From positions 5,945,501 through 6,009,500 of the forward strand of contig CM043878.1 of the NCBI GenBank assembly GCA_023846275.1: a stretch of DNA of 64,000 nucleotides. The letters run 5' to 3'. Under the pieces are notes generated by a model. That model was given only the letters and a program-made list of their open reading frames with translations. It did not search any database and was not told where the DNA came from. This stretch comes from Vanilla planifolia (taxonomy: Eukaryota > Streptophyta > Magnoliopsida > Asparagales > Orchidaceae). The translations under genes and the position numbers were made by a program. Of the stretch, positions 1 through 13,688 are shown piece by piece (the first letter of the stretch is position 1; each line of letters begins with the position of its first letter).

Positions 1-1365
1 AGATAAAAGCAAGACTAAGTCCTTTGTTGCCCATAATGTCTCATCGAGGCCTTCTAGTTTTCAAGACAGATCTTGAGACATAGCACCCATTCATCATGCC
101 CTTTTCTTTGAGGTCTTTTTCTTTTTTTTAAGATGAATTGAATGATTAGGGGGCCTATTAACTATGGTTTCTTTATTAGACTTTTTATTTTCTTAGATGG
201 ATCTTGGGACCATAGCTCTTATTGGTCATAGTTTTTCTCGGATTTTTTTTTTATTTTTGAAAATGGATCTTAAAACTAATGTATGTTTATTACCTATGAC
301 TAAAAAGAGAGAAAAATAATCATTGGGGTAATGCCTTGGTGATAGAATTACCAAATAAGAAATACCTTCTAATAAGGATAAATGTTTCTATATTAAAAAA
401 TAAAAAAAAATTTTGACATTTATATGTGATATTATAATTTTAAGAAGTTGAGACATCTTTTTGAGAATGAAACCCACATTAGATGATATGAGACAACTAA
501 TGGGTAATGATATCCTTAACATATTGAGATCAAGTTATGACAATATGTGTTGGTCATAATACAATTGTGGTGGCTAGCTTGTCTTCTTAGGAGTAGCATC
601 ACTTACTATTATAAGGTTTAATTAGTTAAGTAAAAATAGATACTAATAAACGAGACTATAGTAAGAAAAGGTTTGAAATATAATAAGAAACTACATGTGT
701 TTGTTATTTCTTTTAGAGTTTGTAGTTTATTTTTTCATAGTGTGTTATGTTTCTTTTTACAATTTAAAATGAATGAAAATTTATTTGTGTATATGTTATA
801 GTTGATACTTATGATTAGACCCTATATATAGTTATCCCAAATTACTATTTATTTTATATATTTATTTATTATTAGAGATAACTTACTAAGTCAATAATGA
901 CTGACTTTATCTCTCTTTAATACTAATATTTTAAGTGTATTAGAATTATAATAAAAAAGAGATTATCTATAAAAATTACCTATAAGACAGTATTGAAATT
1001 ATAGAGTTTTGTATTGTAGGAGATTTACTAAATGGCTTGTTACTCACATAGTTTATTTAGTATTATATCTAGATATAAAAAATGATTGTAATAGTTAAAA
1101 AAAGTAATGAAACTATTAAATATATTATTAAATTAGTTTTATTTATTTATAATTATTAGTTTTAATTATTTATAGTTGATATTTATTGATATAAACTGTA
1201 TGGTTATTATAATTATGGATATATATGATATATTGATATATTTATAAATTAGAAAACAGATAAAATATATGGTAGATTTTATCTATTTGAATTTTGAATT
1301 TAGAAAAAAATCAAAACTTAAGGGAAAGAAATGAATTAAATTTATGACTATAAGAGATGCCATAT

Positions 1366-1568
1366 TATTGGTATCAGAAGTAGGTTTAACTAGAAAATAA
1401 TTTGAGTTGGTGACAAATAGGGTTGTCATATTGGTGGTATTAGAGTATGGATTAAATTAGAAAAAATAATTTGGGGTATGTGATGAATAAAGTCGTAACA
1501 TTAGTGGTATTATAACATGATTTAACTAAAAAATAATTTGAGTTGGTGATGAATAAAGATGTCACAAT
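1366..1568. repeat. Three-copy tandem repeat, unit about 70 bp
   Basis: Three consecutive diverged copies share a core reading roughly TTGGTATCA/TTGGTGGTATTAGA, then TTTAACTAGAAAATAATTTG, then a GTGATGAATAAAG-type segment and GTCACA. Copies begin near 1366, 1431 and 1501. The TTGGTATCAGA-like start resembles the tRNA-iMet primer-binding sequence common after plant LTRs, so this could be a decayed LTR junction; that reading is an inference. Confidence 0.55.
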
Positions 1569-1767
1569 GACCTTAAGTAGTTAATTAAAGTTTTGAAAAA
1601 TCTCTAAGATTATTTCAGATGATAATTTAGGGTTAAAATAATGCCTTATATTTGAAATGTTGTATGATAAGTCTATAATGATGATGTAATTGATAATAAT
1701 GTAATGGATCATAGACGTTGACCCCTTTAGTATGGAGGTAATTATTTTTCATGATTAGTCAAGACCT

Positions 1768-2100
1768 AACTATGGATTATCAAGTCATGTGATAAAAGAC
1801 TCAAGGAGGTTACGTGACTCATTACTTAAGACATTTATGAGAGGATCGTGAATGTGTCAAAGCATATGGTAGAGTGTCATACACTATTTAGTAATCTTAG
1901 AGTCTTAAAGGACTTGGTTTATGTGATTATTAGAGCTTTATACGATGGATTATCAAATCACATGTTAAGGATTCTAAGGTGGTTGAGTGCTAAAGATTTA
2001 TAGATATCATAAGAGATCATGGATATTTCAAAACACCTAATAAATTCATGTGTGATTATTAAAGACTCGTAGAGCCATGTGAGGTAGCCTTACATGATTA
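1768..2100. repeat. Diverged direct repeat, period about 173 bp
   Basis: ATGGATTATCAAGTCATGTG near 1770 recurs as ATGGATTATCAAATCACATG near 1943. Both are followed by a similar order of words (AAGACTC/GGATTC, AAGGAGGTTA/AAGGTGGTTG, then a TTATGAGA/TCATAAGAGATC block). The function is unknown and no coding potential is seen. Confidence 0.45.
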
Positions 2101-5100
2101 AACTTCCTTATGGGGGAGTACGATATTATGTGATGAGATAAGAATGCCAAACCTTGCATTATAGATCTTATGGGTTTGGAGGGAGTGACAGAATCTTTGT
2201 GGGACACTATACATCTATTTAAATATACTTTATGATTATGATATCATAGAGACTCATGAAAGTGATTAAGGTTTCATACTTTGGATTAGCTTAGTAGATT
2301 ATGATATCTTATATGACATCATTATTCATAGTGATAATTTTACTCTGTTTGATATATTATTATATTATTGTATGATTATTTTTATAATATGACTTGAGGA
2401 TTCTTTCTTGAGCATGGCTCACACCCCTTATATCATGTGTAAGTCTAAAGAGTTAGGAGTTGACATAAGAGACAGAGTGAAGGCATTAGAGTCAATACCT
2501 ATAATAGATTATTCATCCAACAATATTATATGGTATTTAGTTATAGATTTTTTTTTCATGCATAACTTTGATATTTTCATTTGTTAGACTTTGGAATATA
2601 TAGGACATTTTATGATGGACTTGTATATGTGTATTTTTTATATTATTTTCATATGACAGACTTGGACATCTGAATGTCATGTGAATTATATGATGGTATA
2701 TTTGGATTGTATAAATATGTTTTTCATAAGTTAGTAGGTTTGTTTTGATGTCATATACACACTAAATATTTTAGTTGGTTACCTAGCTTGAAGTGAACCA
2801 ATTTTGAGTCAATTGAGTGACTAGTTGGTATAGGAACATGATCAATTTTGGCCTTCATATTACATGTATGATGTTCAAATAAAAAGATTATAACTTGTAG
2901 TTTAAATATCAAGCTTAGGAAATGAAAAATGGCTAACTAAGCAAATTTCCTAGTAGATTGATCTGATCATATTAGGAAAGACAATATTACTAAATAGATA
3001 AGTGTGATGCTTTTCTATACAAATATCTTAAAACTTATTATTTCATATTTTCTCTTAAAGGATCTCTAGCTTTAAAACAATAATATTTCAATCATATAAA
3101 TATAAATATAAGTTTTTTATCTTTTATTTTTCAATTAGTGGTCACATTTGTGGATTGAGTTATTAAAATTGTCCACTTTTCTTCTTTTCTTGGTGTTATA
3201 GTATTACTACAACACCAACCACAAGTTGTCCTCTTAGTTTACTTTTGTCTCTTACTCAATTTTTCTTAGATTCATTCTCAACTCTTGAAACATTATTTTT
3301 CTTCTTCTCTTCACTATAACACCCTTAGTTGAAGCTAAATAGCTCACAACTTTCCTAAAAAATTATTAAGTCTTGGCTTACCTTTCTTTTTTACACATTC
3401 AATCCTTTCAACTTCTCATTACTCTCCATTTTCTTATAATAGGTATGTTTACCAAAGGATAACTCTGTACTTTCTTGTCCTCTAAAATTTTGATGGTTTG
3501 TCATCGATTAGAATCTCCTCTACATTATTTCCCTTAGTCATTTACTGTTTTGATTTTAAGAACTTTTTAGATATATAGCATTGTACTATATGGTTTTTCT
3601 CTTCATATTTATCTTTATTGAAAATAAATCTCACTAATTGTGCTTATATGGTATCTTTAATTGTACTCTTTTGATCCTTTGTAATGTATTTAGCTCATGC
3701 ATAGTCATTACATACCCTATGTATCAATTTTCATATTTTTATGATCTATATACTTTCACATTTAAAGGCATCATATTTATACAATGTTCATAATATTATA
3801 AATTAAATTCTTATGAAGTTCATAAGAGTGAGGGTGAATCATACAAACTATAGGTTTAAACAAATTTTAATCTAACTTAAATTGTTTGATAATGTAGAAG
3901 TCTTTTTTCTTTAATCTTAATTACTCTTATAACACTTATTTAAGAAAATATTATTAATCTTGTAAAAACTTGTGTTATAGAATAATTAAAGTAAAATACA
4001 CATAAAGAGTTTCAAATAGTTCAATATAAACTCAGATCTATATCCACTTTTGAAAAACTTACTGGCTAGGCAATCCACCAAATATCAGCTTAATAAAAAC
4101 CTCTAACACTAACTTAATAAAAGCTTATAACACCAACTCAATAAAAGACAATGCATCAATTTTATAAATGTATACAATCACAACTTAATAAAAGCTAATA
4201 AAAGAATAATTAAAAGTCCCAACAATAGAACAAATAAATAGAGTAAAAAGATCAATACAATAACTTTTTTATAACAATGAATAATTAAGTTTTGCATTAT
4301 AATAATATAGAAAGATATAAGCTTAAGGAAGAAAAGTAAAGAGAAGCATGCAACGTAATGCAATGTAATGATGGCTTGTATTATGATGAATAAAAATAAA
4401 ACTACAACCCTTCCTTTCTCTAAATCCTTCTCTAAGTGTATAATGATTGTAATAAAAATCTCTTTCAAATAATAAAGAAGTAAAACATTAATCTTTTTTT
4501 ACCTTATTTAGATACCTTTATATACTCTTAAGAATACTCTCTAATAATTCTAAAGTACTCTCAAACAATTATGTAAAAAAATAATCAAACTAATTTTTAA
4601 TCATATATTAAACTAATTGTATTATACAATCCAATAGAGCGTACATGTACAATGCACCATTGATAGCATTGTCTAATCAATTGTTGCTGACTGACTAGTT
4701 AATTTTCATCATGCAAATTGAATCGTACAGATGTGATGGAGACATTGTATGGTACAATTAGAACAAAATTATGTAAATATAAATTCTAAATTCTTGAGAA
4801 AAATTTCTAAATGAATGATAATAATTATTATAGATTTTATGATAAGCTTATTTATACTAATAAAAAAAAGTATCATATGAGTATGGCAAAGTTATTATAT
4901 TACTACGATGAAAATTTTCTTAATATTTGACTAAATTCCAAAAACAAGATCTTAGTGAAATGGTATCATACAATACAAAATATATATCATACTATACAAC
5001 AAAAAATGCACTCTCATATCTTAAGTTTTGAACTCTCACCAGACAGGTACATGGATTGTATGATTATGACGAATATCATCATATTACATGAAAATACAAT

Positions 5101-6239
5101 AAATTCTAGTTTTTCGATCTCTTGGTTTGATACCTTGTCGATATTTTTAATGAACTTATTGTACGAGTATGAAAAGTAATATCATAGTGTATGAATTTCA
5201 AGAATTCTAAACCTTAAACTAGACTGTTTGGGTAAATGATCAATGTATGATACAATATGAATATCATATTAGTAAAAAAGTGTAAAAAAACATATTACTC
5301 ATAATCGTCTTCTGCCCTTGCTCCATCCAATCCAACTATTAATTGATCGTATTGTATGATTATCTCACTATACAATAATAATTAGTTCAACAAATACAAA
5401 CTAATGCTCTTTTCAACTTTTTTTTACATCTAACATGATTTAGCATTAACACTTGATATAACTTATTACAAATATAATATTTTAAGATAAATAATATATG
5501 CAAAAAAAATACATATATTAAAAAAATTCTAAGTGTCTTAAAAAATGATTATAGTTTTAGACATTCTAATTACAAAAAATAAAGAGATTTAACAAGGTTC
5601 TTTTCATGCTCAAACATGTGTTTATTTTAGTACTAGTAATAATTAATACTCAAACACCTCCATTAAGCTTCTTGAGTCACATGATTAAGTGCTCTATATA
5701 ATTAAGTTAATTACTTTTGAGATCTATAATATGAATTTAATATTTAAGAAAAGTATAAAAATAATACAATGATTTTGTTGTCATTAAATAAATGATATGA
5801 TGACTAAAGAGTATAACATTTAATTATACTATATAATCTAATTAGTATATTCATCTCGTTATTTGTATTCCATCATATTATATGATATCTAATATTATAT
5901 TGTATCGTCTTTTTAAAAATTTTAAAATATTTTTAAAAAATATTAAAAAATTTTATAAAATTCATAAAAATATAAATCATTTATAGCATTATTATTTTCA
6001 TAATTTATGACTCATCTCTCTTTAAAATCTTTAATCAATGTTGATATTAGTAATTTTTTATTTTTTTAAGATCCAATAAATTTAAATTTCTCAAAATAAT
6101 TTGTCCTTCTCACCCCCACACTTTTGAGATGTTATAATCACATGATACTAACTTAAATATTTTTTACCATTAAAAGATATCTTAATATTTTAATGCCATG
6201 ATATTTCATAGAAGTACCAAAATCACTATCTTAATATCT

Positions 6240-6690
6240 ATTAGGAGTTACTCCTTATTTAGTGATTCTTCTCTTTGAATATCATTCAAATTTTACTCTC
6301 TATCATCTTTGATCTTATGTGTCATAGGTCCACTAGCTTTTATTTTATTGATTTTTAAATCATATTAAACTAGTAGAGAGTCTATTTTGATATTAAATGT
6401 GATATCCTATGTTTACTATATTGAGACAATATTCCTTTGGATCTTATCATCCTAGCTTAAGTGATTTTTTTCTTAAAAAATTTAATATCTCAAGTTTATG
6501 ATATCTCATATAAACATTATAAGTACTCTCTCAAAAGCCAATATAAGATAACTCATTCTTGTGCCCCTACACTTATAAGCATACTATGAGCTATTTTTTA
6601 TTTAGTGATTTCTTTATCAGGGCATCATTCAACATTCACTTCCCATCCTCTTTTATCCTGGGTGTCATAGAACCTAATGAGATTGATTTT
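6240..6690. repeat. Diverged direct repeat, spacing about 343 bp
   Basis: A segment around 6250-6335 (TTATTTAGTGATT, then ATCATTCAA, then TGTGTCATAGGTCC) recurs around 6595-6678 (TTATTTAGTGATT, then CATCATTCAA, then GGTGTCATAGAACC). Both copies lie downstream of a CCCCTACACTT/CCCCCACACTT motif. The layout looks like a local duplication inside an old transposable element, but the class cannot be decided. Confidence 0.45.
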
Positions 6691-8429
6691 AAGCGGAGAA
6701 GCCAATTGTGGCTATTGAAAATAAGGCATGATACCAATGTTATCAGAAGAGATAAAAATAAGGAAAAGAAAGGGAGAGAGAAACCAAGTTAGAGGATGGT
6801 AGGACTAAGCTTTTCCTTCAACATTATTATTTGGTAAGTATTTTGAAACCTTAAAATTTATTTTGTGCTTTTGTTTTGGATCACATTTGATGACCATGAG
6901 ATCCATGGTCCCAAGAATGATAAAACTTACTACCCCCTAATAAGTTAATTAGAGGAGAAAAAAGTTGGTAGTATTTCTTGGTAACTATAATACTAAATCA
7001 AGGAGAGAAAGAAAAGAACATCTTTAGAATGATGAATTTGATTCAATATAATATTTTATGTTTGATATATTATTTTAGTATCATTATGTTGTAGAGAAGC
7101 TCAATCGAACACGTTGCAAATGCTTAATGTGATAATGAATATTGTTGTATGTAATAGATATACTTGCATGATGATTCCTATATGCATTTATGATATTATG
7201 TTGTGATGTATATTTAAAACAATGTTATTCCTGATATATATTATTTGTGAAAACAAATAATGAATGATGGTTAATGTATTAAATAACATGAATACATAAG
7301 TTATATGTAATGTATTTTAATAATTATATGATGAGTTATCCATTATTATATTTTAAGTATTAAAATATTATAAAATGACATGTATTCTTTATTGAGCATT
7401 GAAGCATTATGAATTGATATGCATTACTTGTTAATATACAAGTATTGTATAAGGAATAATATTATATATTTATTATGCATGTATGATAAAATAAGCATTA
7501 TATGTTGATTATGTAAGTATGTTATTATGACAAACATCATATGTTACTTCCTACTTAAATTAATCATTAAATCCAGAAATTATTAAAATACTTAGGTAGA
7601 AAGATGACACTTTTTTGATAAGAAGTGATCGTATAACCTACAGTTTCTTTATTTTTATTATACTATAAGTTGGCATTTAGTACATAATATGTTCACATTG
7701 TTTAAGTTTAACTAATACACAAAATAAGCCACTATTTCTCTATTCATGCATGCAAACTTATACATATGTATAATCTTTCATTATTTTATGGTGTATTCTT
7801 ACCTAACTCCACTACCACATGGATTTATCTCTCGTAATATGCTGATGGCATACCTATAATATAAGCAAAGTAGATGCGAGAAAATGACCGAATAAATAAA
7901 TAAAAAACATAAAAAATATTGGACTAAAATCAACATAAACAATGTATGTAAAGTAAATTAAATAAAGTAACACCGTGGCATCGATAGCATATTTGACTTC
8001 TTTAACAAAAACTACTTTAGATTTTAATAGAGTTAAAAGCATGTAATTCTTTTTTAGTACAATTATCTATACTTGTATATACAATTGGGAAAAAATGATT
8101 TGAAAATGGGTTAAGATCATCACTATGGAAAAGGGATGAGGTCTACATAGATTTTGGGTTGACAAAGAAACTCATGAAATGTGTAACTCGAAAAGAAAAT
8201 ATTTTGCAGTGCTACAATAAGAATTTTACCAAAGAAGGAAATCTTCTAAAAGGAATAATCCTAATTATGAGAAATTTATTTACTAATCCCAACATATTGA
8301 TGAAATTATAAATAATATTAAATTAAAAAAGGGTCAAAAAGCTTACAAAAAAAATATAAAGGTGGAAAAATTATAAGGGTTAATTACATAAAGATAACTA
8401 TTTTAGTATTATATTTTATTTTATATTTA

Positions 8430-9110
8430 TTTGATGCAAATTCGACCTCCAAATATGATATCATAACCTAATAATTTAATAATTTGTATGAATAAGTAGT
8501 TGCCTATTGAGCTTGGGTTAAGGGCTTAGCCTTTTTTGGCATTAATAAAAAATGTTACACCATAGCAATCTAGGAGAGAAATGAGAAGGTATATCTATTA
8601 ACTTAATTTGTTTTTATTTTTTCTTAAAAATTATGTACTATGAATATTATAATATGGTATAATGCTTTATAATAACAAGGACAATGGCTCTATTCAATTA
8701 CTTTTATTTTATTTTATTTTTACTATAATAATTATTATATGAACTTGATTTTGAAAGAAGTATAATAGCTTTTATATTTTTAATTGAATTTCACTATGAG
8801 TATATTTTAAAAAATGGTTTAATAAACATATCTTAATTTTATTGCCAAAAAATTTAATTTTCTCCAAATTAAAATAAATATATTCTTGTACCTTTGGGAT
8901 ATTTATAATGATCCTATTGTATACAGTTTTGGTAATAGTATCTTTATATATTTTTTGGCAATAAAATTATATTTTATATGTTAAGTTTTATGTACATTTA
9001 ATAAAAATTTGATCCAAAATATGACATGTCAATAATATGATAATTTGCATGCATGAGCAAGTAGTTTACTTGTTAGGTTTATGTTTATTGGCTTAGTTTA
9101 TTATAAGAAA
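8430..9110. repeat. Pair of diverged direct repeats about 560 bp apart
   Basis: About 100 bp near 8440-8540 (AATATGATATCATAACC, then AATAATTTGTATGAATAAGT, then GGGCTTAGCC) recurs near 9010-9105 (AATATGACATGTCAATAATA, then GATAATTTGCATGCATGAGC, then TTGGCTTAGTT). The two copies keep the same order of motifs. This is probably a fragment of an unidentified interspersed family. Confidence 0.45.
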
Positions 9111-11787
9111 TATTGAAACATAACACGGGATTTTACGAAAATAATGAGTGAAAGAATACCATATTACTTAACTATTTTTGTACTACAATAGAGATTACGT
9201 ATTAAGCTTTGGACTACAATGTTATATTAGATGGTACTGTGTTCACAAATTATTTTAGTGAAATTTATATGATTTTATATTATTTTAATGAAATTTATAT
9301 ATGATTTTTTTTTTGCAAGGCAATTATAAAGAATGTCTATTAATGTGAAAAGGTTTTTATATTTTCTTAGTTTTGTTACAAAAGTTTTTATTGGAGATTG
9401 TGTTACCTTATCAAAAATTAATGAAATGTATATCTTTAAAAGAGTAATTGGTTTTACTTTTTTTTAACAAATGAATGATGATTTTAAGAAATATTTATTA
9501 TTATATTTTGATGTGTTAATAAAGCTCTTAATATTTTTATTTCACCTTTTCAAAGCAAGAACAAAGTTTTATAACAAACAAAAATTTCAAATATTATGTC
9601 TTGTTTATATTAAAAAAATTAAAATAAAAGAATAAAAGGATCTTAAGTGGCATTTTCTATTATTGATATCTATAAATATATATAATTGGAATCAAGATGC
9701 CAAAATTTCCTCCACAAACTTATTACAATTTGTCTCTAGGATCTAGCTCAACTTCCACAAGGGTCCTTAGCATTCTCCACATTTATAGCATGTCATTTAA
9801 TGTTAGTAAGAAAAGGTTTTCAAATGTTTGATAGGTAAACTAATATCTATAAACAACTAATTAATAAGAAAATAAAATAAAAAATCTATAATAATAAAAA
9901 ATAGTTATAAATGCATGACATTAATAAAATACTAAGATATAAACATGTTATCAAAGTATAATGCATATTAAACTCATGCTATTGCATATAAATGTATGAT
10001 CATATAACACATTTCATAATATAATACCACTCTTACTTATTTTATTTTCTTTAATATAATCATCTTTTTAGAAACAAGAACTTTATTTTTCCTAAGAGAT
10101 TACTATTCTTAGCCCTACGAGATCCCACATTATCTCATATAGTTTTATATCATTTTATATTTAGACTTTAGTCAAAGACAAATCATATTCTTATCACTCA
10201 TCAAGATTTTCACAAAAGCACTAGTCATAATTGAGAGAAAGGTCTAATATTAAGTTACTCATCAAGCATTAAGTGATAAGTTATCATGTCATATTTGCTC
10301 ATTTAGCCAATAGTAATATAAAAGTATAGATACTAAGGATAATGTTATTAAAAAAGCATAATTTGTTCTATTTACATTTCATATAATTTTCATAAGGTTC
10401 AATGACCAAATTATAATTTTTGTTATTTATTATTTGTTAGTATTTTTTCATGCTTTATCACATGTAGTAATAGGCACATCACAGAAAAACAAATATCGTA
10501 ATCTCACTTCATATAGCATGATGGTAATAAGTTTACGATTTATTATTGTATAACATGTTTACACAAGCAGATGATATCATACTCTTATGTTTATATAAAT
10601 ATAATACTCATAAATATATATAATTATTAACTTATATCATAATTATATTAATTTACCTATTTACATTTCTTGAAGTAACTCATTTAGCTTTTATTTAATT
10701 TATATATGGTTATGACATCAATATCTTTTGTGATGTAACCACGATGAACTTCTTTCCTTCATTTCTTTATTTTGTAATAGCAACTCTATTAAGTATGACA
10801 ATTCAAAAGTGCATTTCTCACTTTCTTCACATTGTTTCTCCAATTCATAATTATTGGGACATCCTTATTCGTCTTTGTCTTTACCCACTTATTTGATTGC
10901 ACTTAAACCCAATTCAGCAATCAAGTTCCCTTCAGCATAAGCATTAGTTTGAAGTACATTGAGAGGAACAACCTTGTGATCATCTTCAATCACATCCTAC
11001 TTAACATCAATGTTGGTTTTATGAACTAATTCATTAATAATATCTATATGAAAAATATCTTAGATAAATCATATTCATCAATAATAATATTTAAGCATAT
11101 GATAATTATTATTTAAAATATTTATGTATTTTATATACAATAAGAAATGAATTGTGAGCCTATAATAAATAAAAAGCTCCATAAAAGATTATTTTTGTTC
11201 ACTTAACTCCTTTAAAATCATCTTGTTATTTATTATTTGATTGAAATATAATTAAAATTTTAACTATAATACTTAATAATAACAATTTAATTCAATAGCA
11301 CAATAAAAAATAGCTATTAAAAGACAAAGGTTTTTTTATTTATAAAACTCAGCTTTCTATATATACAAGTATAGACAATCATGGTAAGGCATTAAATATA
11401 CATAATTATTTCTTTAAAAAAAATTAAAATAACTTATTTAGTTTAATTTTTATATTAATTTAAAAATTTTTATAAAAAATAATTTGTAATTAGCTAATTC
11501 ATTATTGAAAAATGTATGATGCATTTGATGAAATTCTTTCTTGTAAATTCTTTATAAGAATGATGATAATTCTCTTTTATATATTTATATATCATTATAT
11601 TTTTAAAAAGTATTATATTTTATTTATTTAAAATTCTTATTTATGATAAACATCATCAAAAGATAACTTTTCAACTTTTTAATGTTACATCTTCAGCTGG
11701 ATAATTTTTTATTTAGATTTTTATAAATAAAACTTCAAAACAATATCATTTTAAGACATTATTCTGGATATTAAATATTCTAAAAAA

Positions 11788-11815
11788 ATTTAATATATAT
11801 ATATATATATATATA
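11788..11815. repeat. (TA)n microsatellite
   Basis: A run of about twelve to thirteen TA dinucleotides lies in AT-rich intergenic DNA. No other signal is seen. Confidence 0.85.
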
Positions 11816-13325
11816 CCCTAAAATGGCTTTATCTACTTAATGACAATTATACTTGCATTGAATACCCAAAGAGATGAGTATCCGCAGTTCCCTCTTGGGT
11901 CTGACGAAAGAGGTCATGAAAGCCATACGTTACTAATTAATATTAAAATAATTAAAAAGTATTAATTATCCTATTTATAATTCTAAAACATTGCATCAGC
12001 TTTGAACACCAAGTCAACGAGCCGCACCAAAAAGCCGCCAACGTTAGGGATGATGTCAGCCATAAGGTTCACTTGACCAAATGTTTTTAGAACATTCATT
12101 TTTTATTAAAATATAATAAATGTTTTTTAAAAAAATTTAATCAAAATTTATATTTTTATTCAAATAATAATATTGAGGTGTATGGTATTATTTATATTTG
12201 TAAAATGAATAATGATGATAATTTTTTTAATTTATATTATATATATATATAATTTTATTATAGAATATTAAATGATTGTTTTAATATTTTTTAAACATTT
12301 TGTTATAAAACAACACAATTATATATATTTTAAAAAATTTATATACTTAAAATGTTTTTCTAAATTTTTCAAAATATTTTTTTTCAAATTTGTTTTAATA
12401 AATTGAGACTTAAGTAAATTTATTAAACCAATATTTTATTACAAATTTAATGAATAAATGTTAATAACAACATCATCCACGTGACCTTTTAATACTCCAC
12501 CTGTATTATGTCGTTTTGGCATAAAATAGGGGAAGACTTTATTAATTCATTGTTTATCATTTTTTTAAATCTAAAAAAATTGAAATAGCTTTTTTTTTGC
12601 TTGCATAAAATATTTTTAAAAACTTTCTTTCATTGATTAAAAATTTGAAATTATATATATATAGATTTGCATATTTGTTAAAAAGAAAATATTCCAAACT
12701 TATTCTTTCATATATGGATTAAACTAGTTGACAAATATCACAATTCTTGTATAACACATAATTTGTTTTTAAATATTTAATATAATATTATTTTTTATAT
12801 ACATTCAACAAAGACTTACGATTCATGTCTCTAACGAGATTACATAACACAAACATGATTAAGATTGAAAATACATGTGAAATAAATTATGCAAAAAAAT
12901 ATCATTTTTACTTAAATAGATCATGTTCGATAAATTTATTCAATTTTTTATTTAAAATTTAAAAACATAAAGATATAACAAATTCAAAACCAAATTCTTT
13001 TTTACACTAATATTAGTATTTCTAATATTAACACTACATTTTTTATCATAATTTATTAAATATTATCATTTTTTTTACCACAAGTATGAACATTATCAAC
13101 TTCATTATAGTTTTCATTGACTAAGAAAACACTTCATTTGAGTCACCCATGTGTTGTGATTTGAAAAAGACAACACTATGAATTGAACCTATCTAATCAA
13201 CTGTTCAAGAAGAAAGTGACAATTTATGTTCACACACAATAAAAGAACAAATCATATCGTATAGTCAATAATCACTTCAATGTATCAAATATTATTAATA
13301 TATTTTTCAAATGTATTTATAAATA

Positions 13326-13346
13326 ATAATAATAATAATAATAATA
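13326..13346. repeat. (AAT)n microsatellite
   Basis: A short AAT/ATA trinucleotide run of about seven units lies some 340 bp upstream of the USP-like gene start codon. Confidence 0.8.
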
Positions 13347-13688
13347 TATTATATTCTTTTAATATTTTTTATGAATTTATAAACCATACATAAACAAAAC
13401 ATTTATATTATTTTATTGTTATTAACTCTCCAATCCTTATGAACGAAGACATTCACAGGCATCTCTAATTTTCTACAAAAGGAGAAACGTTTTATAATTC
13501 TCCACCTCCCTGCGATAATTAAAGCAGATTTATACTTTTACGATTTTACCCCTCTGCTCCACAAAATTCCAAATGTTCTCCTTTTTTGTGCTGTACCTTT
13601 CGTCCCCATCTCTCTATGACCTCACCTTCTGTAATTTAATAGAGACCCTTCCCTTCTCCAATATTCTTCCTCTGAAACAGAGACAGAG

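Larger units (their letters stand above)
1..13600. other. AT-rich gene-free region
   Basis: This stretch holds no gene that I can support. It is very AT-rich, with long runs of A and T and short chance ORFs that lack codon structure or family resemblance. What stands out is a set of diverged direct repeats (about 1.37-1.57, 1.77-2.10, 6.24-6.68 and 8.43-9.10 kb) and short microsatellites. The repeats look like long-decayed transposable elements, probably LTR-type, but no diagnostic domain can be read in them. Confidence 0.7.

Noticed and set aside
6559-6792. 77-codon plus-strand ORF
   Set aside because: It overlaps one half of a diverged direct repeat, and the other copy does not preserve the frame.
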